Shown: positions 1-10,462 of the stretch, piece by piece
How the letters are laid out: every line of letters begins with the position of its first letter
Position numbering within the stretch: the stretch's first letter is position 1
NCBI GenBank assembly: GCA_016880695.1
Contig: JAEHCY010000015.1
Coordinates: 1-11,201, forward strand
DNA: 11,201 bases
Source: Chromatiaceae bacterium
Lineage (GTDB): Bacteria > Pseudomonadota > Gammaproteobacteria > Chromatiales > Chromatiaceae
Direction: 5' to 3'
Translations under genes and position numbers: made by a program
The notes under the pieces: generated by a model
Database searches by the model: none
The model's input: only the letters and a program-made list of their open reading frames with translations
What the model was told of the DNA's origin: nothing

Positions 1-405
1 TGCCCACCCTCGCTGAACATGCTCACTGTCAATGCCCTGGTGGCCGCCGACGGCGTGCTGATCCCGATCCAGTGCGAGTACTATGCCCTGGAGGGGCTTT
101 CCGCCCTGCTCAGCACCGTCGAGCAGATTCAAGCGAACCGTAACCCCGCCCTGCAGGTCGAAGGAATCCTGCGCACCATGCATGACCCACGCAACAACCT
201 GGCCAATGAGGTGTCCACCCAGTTGATCATCCACTTCAACGACCAGGTTTATCGCACCATCATCCCCCGCAACGTGCGGCTTGCCGAGGCGCCCAGCCAC
301 GGTCTGCCCGCGATGCTCTACGACAAGACCTCGAGCGGTGCCATTGCCTACCTCGCCCTCGCGAGCGAGGTGCTGCGTCGGCAGGCGAGGCGGCGGGCCG
401 CCTGA
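1..405 (+). CDS. parA: ParA/Soj chromosome-partitioning ATPase, 3' part
   Basis: This is the C-terminal part of a ParA/Soj-family P-loop ATPase. The frame is open from the first base (it reads CPPSLNMLTVNAL) to the TGA at 403-405, so the 5' end, including the deviant Walker A lysines, lies outside the window. ParA proteins bind DNA non-specifically as ATP dimers and move ParB-parS complexes, so that newly replicated origins separate. The visible family marks are the CPPSLN segment of the nucleotide-binding core, the RTM-DPRNNLANEVS stretch, the IPRNVRLAEAPSHGLP motif and the SSGAIAYLALASEVL C-terminal helix. The gene is followed 22 bases later by parB, the usual parAB pairing. The internal ATG at 19 is only a methionine within the protein. 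Identification is from recognised motifs and gene order. Confidence 0.95.
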   Translation, partial: CPPSLNMLTVNALVAADGVLIPIQCEYYALEGLSALLSTVEQIQANRNPALQVEGILRTMHDPRNNLANEVSTQLIIHFNDQVYRTIIPRNVRLAEAPSHGLPAMLYDKTSSGAIAYLALASEVLRRQARRRAA

Positions 406-413
406 GGCGGGCC

Positions 414-419
414 GGGGAG
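414..419 (+). promoter_or_regulatory. parB ribosome-binding site
   Basis: GGGGAG lies 8 nt before the ATG at 428. It selects this start over an in-frame ATG at 281, which would add 49 arginine- and proline-rich residues overlapping parA that do not resemble ParB. Confidence 0.7.
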
Positions 420-427
420 CACCTCTT

Positions 428-1318
428 ATGGTCACCAAAAAACGCGGTCTTGGACGTGGTCTCGATGCCCTGCTTGGCGGGCTGCGCGAGGAATCCGAGC
501 TCGAAGAGGAGCCGGCGGCGGAACCGGCCCACCAGGTCCCCGCCAAGCTGCCGATTGACCTCATCCGGCGGGGGCGGTATCAGCCGCGGCGGGACTTCGA
601 TAGCGAGCGACTGCGCGAGCTGGCCGACTCCATCGCGGCCCAGGGGGTGATCCAGCCCATCGTCGTACGCCCGGTGGATGATGGGCATTACGAGATCATC
701 GCCGGCGAACGTCGCTGGCGGGCGGCACAGCTCGCCGGGTTGAGCGATATCCCGGTGGTGGTCAAGGAGGCCACCGAGCAGGAGGCGATGGCCATCGGCC
801 TGATCGAGAATATCCAGCGCCATGACCTCAACCCGCTGGAGGAGGCTGGCGCGCTGCATCGACTGCTCGGCGAGTTCGGCCTTACCCACCAGCAGGTGGC
901 CCAAGCGGTGGGAAAATCGCGGGTGACCATCACGAATCTGCTTCGCCTGCTGGAGCTCGCCGCGGATACCAAGGGGCTGCTAGAGGCCGGGAGCCTGGAG
1001 ATGGGGCACGCCCGGGCCCTGCTCGGGCTCAAGGGTGGCGCTCAGAGCGATGCGGCCCGTCAGGTCGTCTCCCGAGGACTCTCGGTGCGCGAGACCGAAC
1101 GGCTGGTGCGCCGTCTTCAGCAGCGGGAGGATGCGGCCACGCCACCGCGCGAGGCACTCCCGCGGCAGGACCCGGACGTGCGTCGCCTGCAGGAGGATCT
1201 CTCGGAGCGTCTGGGGGCGCGGGTCGAGATCCAGTCTTCTCCGAAAGGCGGGGGTAAGCTATTAATTTCTTACGGAAACCTCGACGAGCTCGACGGCATT
1301 CTGGCGCACATAAAATAA
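428..1318 (+). CDS. parB: ParB/Spo0J chromosome-partitioning protein
   Basis: This complete 296-residue ParB is a CTP-dependent DNA clamp that loads at parS sites near the origin and stimulates the ParA ATPase. The N-terminus carries the KKRGLGRGLDALLG segment (residues 4-17), the ParA-contacting and ATPase-stimulating peptide known in the family. The ParB/Srx CTPase domain follows, with RYQPRRDF at 50-57, GERRWRA at 93-99 and ENIQR at 127-131. A helix-turn-helix parS-binding region lies around 150-175 (LTHQQVAQAVGKSRVTITNLL). A charged linker then leads to the C-terminal dimerisation region (about 248-296). The ATG at 428 is chosen because the conserved N-terminus begins there behind a good Shine-Dalgarno site. 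Length is normal for chromosomal ParB. No parS-like sequence (TGTTNCACGTGNAACA type) was noticed in the window, so its targets presumably lie elsewhere near the origin. Confidence 0.97.
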   Translation: MVTKKRGLGRGLDALLGGLREESELEEEPAAEPAHQVPAKLPIDLIRRGRYQPRRDFDSERLRELADSIAAQGVIQPIVVRPVDDGHYEIIAGERRWRAAQLAGLSDIPVVVKEATEQEAMAIGLIENIQRHDLNPLEEAGALHRLLGEFGLTHQQVAQAVGKSRVTITNLLRLLELAADTKGLLEAGSLEMGHARALLGLKGGAQSDAARQVVSRGLSVRETERLVRRLQQREDAATPPREALPRQDPDVRRLQEDLSERLGARVEIQSSPKGGGKLLISYGNLDELDGILAHIK

Positions 1319-1355
1319 ACTGTCGCGTCGCGGGCGAGATTGCGTTATCTTGTAT

Positions 1356-1370
1356 TTGTGCGCTGCACAA
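1356..1370. promoter_or_regulatory. Perfect dyad upstream of the atp promoter, possible operator
   Basis: TTGTGC-GCT-GCACAA is a perfect 6-bp inverted repeat around a 3-bp centre in the parB-atpI gap. Its centre (1363) is about 63 bp upstream of the expected transcription start (near 1426), a spacing typical of class I activator sites. No T-run follows, so it is not an intrinsic terminator for parB. The bound factor is unknown. It does not match the CRP consensus TGTGA-N6-TCACA. An operator role is inference from symmetry and position only. Confidence 0.4.
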
Positions 1371-1389
1371 TTGGCCCCTGAGCACCCTT

Positions 1390-1419
1390 TTGACCGCATA
1401 CCGCCATCGTGTTTATACT
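1390..1419 (+). promoter_or_regulatory. Sigma70-type promoter of the ATP synthase operon
   Basis: The -35 element TTGACC (1390-1395) and the -10 element TATACT (1414-1419) are separated by 18 bp, five of six matches to each consensus hexamer. Transcription would start near 1426. The position in the only sizeable gap before the operon matches the main atp promoter in E. coli, which lies just upstream of atpI. The GTG taken as the atpI start (1409) falls inside this promoter, before the expected transcript start. Confidence 0.7.
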
Positions 1420-1837
1420 TCGCCCCCGTCAAGGGAGAGAGGTCGTCCCGAAGGCAGGCAGCGGTCAGGCGCTCGACGACAATCCGGCTGTTGGCCTGCT
1501 CTCGCGGCAGGTTATCGCAGCGCTGGTGATAGCGGGTCTCGGCCTGCTGATAAGCAAGACCGTCGCGGTGTCGGCGATCCTTGGGGGCGGCATCGCAACG
1601 CTTTCGAATGCGGTCTTCGCTTACTGGCTTTTTAAGCGCTATCGCGCCGACCAACTCCAGGCCCTAGTGGCCCGGTTCTACGGCGCGGAGGTCGCGAAGA
1701 TCGGTTTGGCTTTGGGGCTATTTTCGTTAGCCTTTGTATACGTGAAACCGCTCAACCTGCCGGCCCTTTTCGGCGCTTATTTGGTCGTGCAGGTGGTGCC
1801 CGTGTTGCTGACGCCTCGCTCAGGCGCGGTTCGATGA
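1409..1837 (+). CDS. atpI: ATP synthase protein I (start uncertain)
   Basis: This small hydrophobic membrane protein, up to 142 residues, belongs to the AtpI family. AtpI is encoded first in many atp operons and is thought to help c-ring assembly or ion uptake, and it is not a stable part of the finished enzyme. Four membrane segments can be seen, around residues 32-50, 52-75, 93-112 and 117-134. The family-like VSAILGGGIATLSNAVFAYW and AEVAKIGLALGLF stretches fall in segments 2 and 3. The end is firm (TGA 1835-1837), 15 bases before atpB. The start is not. GTG 1409 is the only canonical start before the first membrane segment, since the in-frame TGA at 1391 closes the frame. But it has no Shine-Dalgarno and sits inside the predicted promoter. 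A purine-rich GGGAGAGAGG (1433-1442) follows and precedes only GTC codons (1442, 1445). Function is firm at family level, and the N-terminal 30 or so residues are doubtful. Confidence 0.8.
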   Translation: MFILRPRQGREVVPKAGSGQALDDNPAVGLLSRQVIAALVIAGLGLLISKTVAVSAILGGGIATLSNAVFAYWLFKRYRADQLQALVARFYGAEVAKIGLALGLFSLAFVYVKPLNLPALFGAYLVVQVVPVLLTPRSGAVR

Positions 1838-2973
<1,136 letters not shown>

Positions 2974-2975
<2 letters not shown>

Positions 2976-2998
2976 CGGCCGCGGCTGCGCCCGTTTTT
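2974..2998 (+). terminator. Leaky-terminator-like hairpin after atpE
   Basis: AACGG (2974-2978) pairs with CCGTT (2991-2995), and GCG (2981-2983) pairs with CGC (2988-2990). The loop is GCTG, two C residues bulge on the 5' side, and T residues continue to 2998. The stem overlaps the last bases of the atpE stop codon. The T-run is short (five in total), so it would be a partial terminator or a 3'-end stabiliser for an atpE-containing transcript rather than a full stop. Pairing was read by eye. Confidence 0.4.
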
Positions 2999-3004
2999 CC
3001 CAAT

Positions 3005-3020
3005 CTCGTTCGCAACGAGG
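3005..3020 (+). promoter_or_regulatory. Hairpin covering the atpF ribosome-binding site
   Basis: CTCGTT (3005-3010) pairs perfectly with AACGAG (3014-3019) around a CGC loop. The likely Shine-Dalgarno GAGG (3017-3020) is 7 nt before the atpF ATG, and its first three bases lie in the 3' arm. Pairing would hide the site and lower or gate translation of subunit b, consistent with the low b:c ratio needed. Confidence 0.45.
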
Positions 3021-3027
3021 TATAAGG

Positions 3028-3498
3028 ATGAATATCAATCTGACTCTGTTCGGCCAGATGATCTCCTTCGCGGTGTTCGTTTGGTTCACCATGAAGTTTA
3101 TCTGGCCGCCGATCGTCAAGGCGCTGGAGGAGCGCAAGGCGAAGATCGCGGAGGGACTGGCGGCAGCGGAGCGCGGGCATCACGAACAGGAGATCGGACA
3201 GAAGCGCGCGAAGGAGATCATGCGCCAGGCCAAGGCGGAGGCGGCGGACTTTGTCTCCCAGGCGCAGAAGCGTGCCGCAGAGATCATCGACGAGGCCCGG
3301 CAGGATGCTCGTGCGGAGGGGGACCGGCTGGTGACAGCGGCCCGCGCTGAGATCGACCACGAACGCAACAAGGTGCGCGAGGAGCTGCGCGAGCGGGTTG
3401 CGGAGCTGGCGGTGGCTGCGGCGGAAAAGATTCTCCAGAGAGAGATCAAGGCGGAGGATCACCGGGTCTTGCTCGATACCTTCGCCAAGCAGATCTGA
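3028..3498 (+). CDS. atpF: F1Fo-ATP synthase subunit b
   Basis: Subunit b (156 residues, the same length as in E. coli) forms the dimeric peripheral stalk that links subunit a in the membrane to delta at the top of F1. One N-terminal membrane helix is clear (about residues 5-27, [20 protein letters not shown] then TMKFIWPPI). It is followed by a long charged, alanine-rich helix (about 30-145) suited to the right-handed b-dimer coiled coil. The C-terminal [12 protein letters not shown] segment is the delta-contacting end. The upstream hairpin may restrict its translation relative to atpE. The stop codon is 10 bases before the atpH start. Only one b-type gene is present, so the enzyme should carry a b homodimer, as in E. 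coli and unlike the b/b' pair of photosynthetic alphaproteobacteria. Confidence 0.97.
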   Translation: MNINLTLFGQMISFAVFVWFTMKFIWPPIVKALEERKAKIAEGLAAAERGHHEQEIGQKRAKEIMRQAKAEAADFVSQAQKRAAEIIDEARQDARAEGDRLVTAARAEIDHERNKVREELRERVAELAVAAAEKILQREIKAEDHRVLLDTFAKQI

Positions 3499-3508
3499 GG
3501 AGCCACCC

Positions 3509-4048
3509 ATGGCGGCGGACAACATCACCCTAGCTCGACCTTATGCGGAGGCGGTGTTTCGGCGGGCCCAGGAAACCGGGCAGACGGAGCAATGGTCGGC
3601 GATGCTCCGGCTGTTGGCGTCGATTATGGAGCAGGATGAGGCCAAGGCCCTCGCCGATCACCCGATGCTGTCGGCGGAGACGCTGCAATCGGTTTTTCTG
3701 GAGGTGATGGGCAACCAGTTAACGGCGGAAGGCAAGAACCTGGTCCGTGTGCTGGTGGAGAACAAGCGCCTAGCGGTTCTGCCGGAGATCCATAGCCTCT
3801 TCGAGGTCCTCAGGAAAGAGGCCGAAGGCCAGATCCAAGTCAGCGTCCGTACCGCCTTCCCGCTCTCGGAGAGCGAGAAAAGCGGGTTGTCCGAAGTGCT
3901 GGGGAGGCACCTCGGCAAGCGTGTCGAGTTGGCCGTGGCGGAGGATACCACACTCATTGGCGGCGTTGAGGTACGTGCCGGCGACCTGGTGATCGACGGA
4001 TCGGTTCGCGGCAAACTCAACCGATTGACCAGCGAATTGCAATTCTGA
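3509..4048 (+). CDS. atpH: F1Fo-ATP synthase subunit delta
   Basis: The delta subunit (179 residues) caps F1 and ties the alpha N-termini to the b dimer of the peripheral stalk. The N-terminal helical domain starts with [15 protein letters not shown], the family's characteristic opening. The middle shows [14 protein letters not shown]. The C-terminal part has the conserved [23 protein letters not shown] motif (about 150-172) followed by a short helix. The ATG at 3509 is preceded by GAGGAG (3497-3502), which overlaps the atpF stop, so the two genes are probably translationally coupled. An upstream in-frame extension overlaps atpF and is not used. Nothing unusual is visible. Confidence 0.97.
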   Translation: MAADNITLARPYAEAVFRRAQETGQTEQWSAMLRLLASIMEQDEAKALADHPMLSAETLQSVFLEVMGNQLTAEGKNLVRVLVENKRLAVLPEIHSLFEVLRKEAEGQIQVSVRTAFPLSESEKSGLSEVLGRHLGKRVELAVAEDTTLIGGVEVRAGDLVIDGSVRGKLNRLTSELQF

Positions 4049-4061
4049 ACGGGAAGCTAAC

Positions 4062-5603
<1,542 letters not shown>

Positions 5604-5638
5604 TTCCAACGGCTGCAGGCTGAGAGGAAGGAACAGAG

Positions 5639-6508
5639 ATGCCCGGCGCAAAAGAGATCCGCACCAAGATCGCCAGCATCAAGAGCACGCAGAAGATCAC
5701 GCGTGCCATGCAAATGGTGGCTGCCTCGAAGATGCGCAAGGCACAGGACCGCATGAGCGCTACGCGCCCTTACGCGGTCAAGATGCTTAGCGTGATTTCC
5801 CACCTCTTTTACTCGTCGCCAGAGTATCGCCACAGCTTTATGGCCGCTAAGCGGGAACGAAAGCGCGTCGGCTATATCGTGGTCTCATCCGATCGCGGGC
5901 TGTGCGGGGGTCTCAACAACAACCTTTTTCGCCTTCTAATCCGAGAGGTTAAGGCCAGCCGGCAGGCTGGCGAGCAGGCAGAGTTCTGCACCATCGGGTC
6001 CAAGGCGCTCGGGTTCTTCCGCCGTTTCGGCGGCAGGGTGCTGGCACAGGCAACGCATCTGGGCGATGCGGCCCATATCGAGGACCTCATCGGTACCGTC
6101 AAGGTCATGCTCGATGCTTATGAGGCGGGCGAGATCGATGCTATCTGCATCGCCTACAACGAGTTCGTCAACACCATGACGCAGCGGCCGACGATCAAGC
6201 AGCTTGTGCCGATCGTTGGCGAGGCGATGGACGAGGGGATGAGCCGGCAGCGGTGGGACTACATCTACGAGCCCGAGGCAAGGGTAGTGCTCGATGCGCT
6301 GCTCAGCCGCTACATCGAGTCCCTGGTGTACCAGGCCGTGGTGGAAAACGGCGCCTGTGAGCAGTCGGCGCGAATGGTGGCCATGAAGGCCGCCACCGAC
6401 AACGCGGGCGGGCTCATCGATGAGCTGCAACTGGTCTACAACAAGGCTCGACAGGCCGCCATCACCCAAGAGATCTCCGAGATCGTGGGCGGCGCCGCGG
6501 CGGTTTGA
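5639..6508 (+). CDS. atpG: F1Fo-ATP synthase subunit gamma
   Basis: The gamma subunit (289 residues) is the central rotor shaft. Its two terminal helices form the coiled coil that turns inside the alpha3beta3 hexamer and drives rotary catalysis. The N-terminal helix is recognisable from [20 protein letters not shown] and [11 protein letters not shown]. The central globular domain shows [16 protein letters not shown] and [13 protein letters not shown]. The C-terminal helix carries the signature [12 protein letters not shown], then [20 protein letters not shown] and IVGGAAAV. The ATG is preceded by AGAGGAAGGA (5622-5631), an excellent ribosome-binding site. There is no insertion of the chloroplast/cyanobacterial redox type. 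Its place between atpA and atpD is the standard order. Confidence 0.98.
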   Translation: MPGAKEIRTKIASIKSTQKITRAMQMVAASKMRKAQDRMSATRPYAVKMLSVISHLFYSSPEYRHSFMAAKRERKRVGYIVVSSDRGLCGGLNNNLFRLLIREVKASRQAGEQAEFCTIGSKALGFFRRFGGRVLAQATHLGDAAHIEDLIGTVKVMLDAYEAGEIDAICIAYNEFVNTMTQRPTIKQLVPIVGEAMDEGMSRQRWDYIYEPEARVVLDALLSRYIESLVYQAVVENGACEQSARMVAMKAATDNAGGLIDELQLVYNKARQAAITQEISEIVGGAAAV

Positions 6509-7918
<1,410 letters not shown>

Positions 7919-7938
7919 TCGGAAAGGAGTGACCGCCC

Positions 7939-8364
7939 ATGGCCATGACCATTCATGTCGACATCGTGAGCGCGGAGGGTCACATCCACTCCGGCACAGC
8001 GCTCATGGTGTTCGCCCCCGCTGAGATGGGCGAAGTCGGTATCGCACCCCGCCACGCCCCCCTGATCACCCGGCTTCAGCCCGGCGATGTTCGGGTTCAG
8101 ACCGAGGCGGGCAGCGTTGAGCATTTCTACGTCTCCGGCGGAATGCTTGAGGTGCAGCCCCACGTTGTCACGGTTCTGGCCGACACGGCCATCCGCGCCC
8201 ATGATCTGGACGAGGCCGCTGCGCTCGACGCCAAGCGGCGTGCGGAAGACGCCCTTGCGGGGCAGACTGCCGAGCTGGAGTATGCAAAGGCCCAGGCCGA
8301 GCTGGCCGAGGCGATCGCCCAGCTTCGCACGCTCGACAAACTGCGGAAGTTGAAGCGCGGTTAG
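7939..8364 (+). CDS. atpC: F1Fo-ATP synthase subunit epsilon
   Basis: The epsilon subunit (141 residues) binds the gamma foot and the c-ring, and in bacteria can inhibit ATP hydrolysis through its C-terminal helices. The N-terminal beta-sandwich (about 1-88) shows the family pattern [31 protein letters not shown] and [11 protein letters not shown]. The C-terminal helical hairpin (about 90-139) is present and alanine/charge rich, ending [13 protein letters not shown], so an inhibitory form is possible. AAAGGAGTGA (7923-7932) is a near-ideal Shine-Dalgarno. Two ATGs two codons apart (7939, 7945) could both be used, and the first is kept. It is the last gene of the atp operon, followed by a terminator-like hairpin. 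Confidence 0.97.
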   Translation: MAMTIHVDIVSAEGHIHSGTALMVFAPAEMGEVGIAPRHAPLITRLQPGDVRVQTEAGSVEHFYVSGGMLEVQPHVVTVLADTAIRAHDLDEAAALDAKRRAEDALAGQTAELEYAKAQAELAEAIAQLRTLDKLRKLKRG

Positions 8365-8400
8365 TTACCGAGCGCTCACCCGCGAACCGGATCGGATCAG

Positions 8401-8422
8401 AGCGTCGCCTGTCGGCGCTTTT
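8401..8422 (+). terminator. Probable intrinsic terminator of the atp operon
   Basis: AGCGTCG (8401-8407) pairs with CGGCGCT (8413-8419), giving seven pairs including one G-T wobble around a CCTGT loop. The hairpin ends in TTTT (8419-8422). It lies 37 bases after the atpC stop codon. The T-run is short, so some read-through into the FKBP-glmUS genes is likely. Confidence 0.6.
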
Positions 8423-8457
8423 CCGGTCTACCTCGACGCCTTCCCGTTAGCGAATAA

Positions 8458-8479
8458 GCGTGGCCCACCACTGCCACGC
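8458..8479. repeat. Perfect inverted repeat upstream of the FKBP gene
   Basis: GCGTGGC (8458-8464) and GCCACGC (8473-8479) are perfect complements around an 8-base spacer, ending 22 bases before the FKBP ATG. No T-run follows on the + strand, so it does not look like a terminator for the operon. On the - strand it is followed by TTATT, but no - strand gene needs it. It could be an operator or an mRNA leader hairpin. Confidence 0.4.
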
Positions 8480-8501
8480 CTCCAGGTTCGGTGCTTAAAT
8501 C

Positions 8502-8993
8502 ATGCCCTCTGAAGTCGTCAGCCCCGGCAAGCTTGTTGCACTCACCTATCGCATCACCGATGAAGGTGGGAGTGTCCTCGAGCACAATGATCTCCCGGTG
8601 AGCTACATCCAGGGTGGACAGGTCGAGTTGGTGGGCGGCATGGATCGTAGGATCGAGGGCTGCCGAGTGGGGGATGAGGTCGAGTTCAGGGTCACGCCTG
8701 ACCAAGGCTTCGGGCTCCACGATCCTTCGCTCACCTTCACCGACGATATCGACAACGTTCCCCCGGAGTTTCGCGTTCTCGGCGCCGAGGTGCCCATGCA
8801 GAGCGACTCGGGCGAGGTACGCTCGTTTTTCGTCACCCGCATTGAGAATGGGCACCTCACGGTGGACGGAAATCACCCCCTGGCGGGCAAGACCCTGAGT
8901 GTGTGGGTCAAGATTACTGAGGTGCGGGAGCCGACCCGGGATGAGTTGGCCGAGGACCGGCGATTGTCGCCCACCGCAGGTGTCACCCACTGA
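8502..8993 (+). CDS. SlyD-type FKBP peptidyl-prolyl cis-trans isomerase
   Basis: This 163-residue protein has the layout of the SlyD branch of FKBPs, cytoplasmic folding helpers that isomerise prolyl bonds and chaperone unfolded chains. The first half of the FKBP domain is at about 10-73 ([13 protein letters not shown], then [22 protein letters not shown] and GFGLHDPSL). An insert-in-flap chaperone domain follows (about 74-119, with VPPEF and a [20 protein letters not shown] sheet). The fold closes with the SlyD-like [18 protein letters not shown] (121-138) and [11 protein letters not shown]. The His/Cys-rich nickel-binding tail of E. coli SlyD is missing, and the chain ends about 12 residues after DELAED. 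An in-frame TAA at 8496 fixes ATG 8502 as the first start. The Shine-Dalgarno is weak (GGTG at 8490-8493). I assign the family but no symbol, because slyD, fkpB and untailed relatives cannot be told apart here. Its client proteins are unknown. Confidence 0.88.
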   Translation: MPSEVVSPGKLVALTYRITDEGGSVLEHNDLPVSYIQGGQVELVGGMDRRIEGCRVGDEVEFRVTPDQGFGLHDPSLTFTDDIDNVPPEFRVLGAEVPMQSDSGEVRSFFVTRIENGHLTVDGNHPLAGKTLSVWVKITEVREPTRDELAEDRRLSPTAGVTH

Positions 8994-9070
8994 AAAGGCG
9001 CATGGGCCACTGGGTAGATCCACCGGGTCAGCTGCCCGAGGTTCACCGCGGACCCCTACGGATTCGAAGT

Positions 9071-9074
9071 GGAG
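9071..9074 (+). promoter_or_regulatory. glmU ribosome-binding site
   Basis: GGAG lies 7 nt before the ATG at 9082. It supports that start over a longer in-frame reading from 8899, which would overlap the FKBP gene and lacks family similarity. Confidence 0.6.
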
Positions 9075-9081
9075 CATAGCC

Positions 9082-10452
9082 ATGAACCGACTCGGCATTC
9101 TGGTCCTTGCGGCTGGACAGGGCACGCGGATGCGCTCCGCCCTCCCTAAGGTGCTGCACCCCCTGGCCGGCCGGCCGTTGCTGGCGCATGTGCTGGAGGC
9201 CGCGAGCCAGCTTCAACCCCGTCGCGTGTGCGTGGTCTATGGCCATGGTGGTGAGCAGGTCCGCGGGGTGTTCGCCTCCCGAGCCATCGAGTGGGTGGAG
9301 CAGGCCGAGCAGCGGGGAACTGGGCATGCGGTCGGGCTCGCGCTTCCGGCCCTGGCGGACGTGGACCGGGTGCTGATCCTTTACGGCGATGTGCCGCTGA
9401 TTGAGTCCGCGACCCTGAACCGGCTGCTCCAGGAGGCTGCGGACGCCCCGCTCGCGGTGCTCACTGTGGTGCTTTCGGACCCGACCGGCTACGGACGGAT
9501 GGTGCGAACCCCCGCCGGGAGGGTCTGTCGCATCGTCGAGCATCGCGACGCCAGCGAGGCGGAGCGCGAGATCGAGGAGATCAACACCGGCATCCTGGTG
9601 GCCGACCGTGAGCGCCTCGCCGGCTGGCTCGGCCGCGTGGGCCGCGGCAACAGCCAGGGCGAGGTATACCTGACCGATGTGGTTGCCCTGGCGGTGGCAG
9701 ACGGCGTGGAGGTGGCGACGGCGCAAGCCGCTTCCCCCGAAGAAGTCGCCGGTGTCAACGACCGGGTCCAGCTCGCGGCCCTCGAACGCCATTTCCAGCG
9801 CCGCCAGGCGGAGCATCTCATGCGCAGCGGCGTTACCCTAGCCGACCCGACCCGCTTCGATCTCCGCGGCCAGCTCAGGGCTGGGCGCGACGTGTTCATT
9901 GATCTGAACATCCTGATCGAAGGCGAGGTCACCCTCGGTGATCGGGTCAGGGTGGGGCCGAACTGTGTTCTGCGTGACTGCACCATTGGGGCCGACAGCG
10001 AGATCCTCGCCAGCTCCGTCATCGAGGGGGCAAGGGTGGGCAGGCAGGCACGCATCGGGCCCTTCGCCCGCCTCCGACCCGAGACTGAGCTTGCCGAGCA
10101 GGTGCATATCGGCAATTTCGTCGAGATCAAGAAATCCCAGGTGGGCAGCGGCAGCAAGATCAACCATCTGAGCTATGTCGGAGACGCCCTGATCGGAAAA
10201 GACGTCAACGTGGGCGCGGGGACCATCACCTGTAACTACGACGGTGCCAACAAGCACCGCACGGTGATCGGCGACCGCGCCTTCATCGGTTCGGATACCC
10301 AGCTGGTCGCTCCGGTGGAGGTGGGTGCCAATGCCACCATCGGTGCGGGCTCCACCATCACCCGCGACGCCCCGCCCGACCAGCTCACGGTGTCGCGTTC
10401 GCGGCAGAGGAGCCTGAGCGGCTGGCGACGCCCCGAGAAACCCAAGGGCTGA
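9082..10452 (+). CDS. glmU: Bifunctional GlmU: GlcN-1-P acetyltransferase and GlcNAc-1-P uridylyltransferase
   Basis: GlmU (456 residues, the normal length) makes UDP-N-acetylglucosamine, the precursor of peptidoglycan and LPS. It acetylates glucosamine-1-phosphate and then transfers UMP to it. The N-terminal pyrophosphorylase domain shows LAAGQGTRM (9-17), K23 in [16 protein letters not shown] (74-83), YGDVPL with metal ligand D103, and GVNDR (224-228), whose N226 is the other metal-site residue. The C-terminal half (about 250-430) is a left-handed beta-helix of hexapeptide repeats, ending in the acetyltransferase site with [13 protein letters not shown], catalytic H362 in NHLSYVGDA and [10 protein letters not shown]. 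Both activities should be intact. The gene lies 88 bases after the FKBP gene and 10 bases before glmS, an arrangement that supplies and then uses glucosamine phosphate. Confidence 0.98.
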   Translation: MNRLGILVLAAGQGTRMRSALPKVLHPLAGRPLLAHVLEAASQLQPRRVCVVYGHGGEQVRGVFASRAIEWVEQAEQRGTGHAVGLALPALADVDRVLILYGDVPLIESATLNRLLQEAADAPLAVLTVVLSDPTGYGRMVRTPAGRVCRIVEHRDASEAEREIEEINTGILVADRERLAGWLGRVGRGNSQGEVYLTDVVALAVADGVEVATAQAASPEEVAGVNDRVQLAALERHFQRRQAEHLMRSGVTLADPTRFDLRGQLRAGRDVFIDLNILIEGEVTLGDRVRVGPNCVLRDCTIGADSEILASSVIEGARVGRQARIGPFARLRPETELAEQVHIGNFVEIKKSQVGSGSKINHLSYVGDALIGKDVNVGAGTITCNYDGANKHRTVIGDRAFIGSDTQLVAPVEVGANATIGAGSTITRDAPPDQLTVSRSRQRSLSGWRRPEKPKG

Positions 10453-10462
10453 GCGAATCTCC

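Larger units (their letters stand above)
8365..8501. other. Non-coding gap between atpC and the FKBP gene
   Basis: This 137-base stretch has no supportable gene on either strand. It holds a GAGCGCTC palindrome (8370-8377), probably chance, then the atp operon terminator (8401-8422) and a perfect 7-bp inverted repeat (8458-8479). No convincing sigma70 promoter was recognised for the downstream gene, though one would be expected here if the terminator is efficient. Confidence 0.6.

Noticed and set aside
260..904. - strand open frame (214 codons) opposite the parA end and parB
   Set aside because: Its arginine/proline-rich composition is typical of antisense translation of GC-rich coding DNA. 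ParA and ParB motifs on the + strand account for the region.
1323..1337. TCGC-N7-GCGA as a parB terminator
   Set aside because: The stem is only 4 bp and no T-run follows, so I see no convincing intrinsic terminator between parB and the atp promoter.
1..1408. parS sites for the encoded ParB
   Set aside because: I looked for the CACGTG-centred 16-bp palindrome and saw none here or elsewhere in the window. The real sites are probably upstream, nearer the origin.
8370..8377. GAGCGCTC palindrome after atpC
   Set aside because: An 8-bp palindrome with no loop or repeated copies is expected by chance in sequence of this composition.
8397..9125. Long - strand open frame (242 codons) opposite the FKBP gene and the start of glmU
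   Set aside because: It spans a terminator, a non-coding gap and parts of two recognisable + strand genes. The protein resembles nothing known and is explained as a shadow frame.
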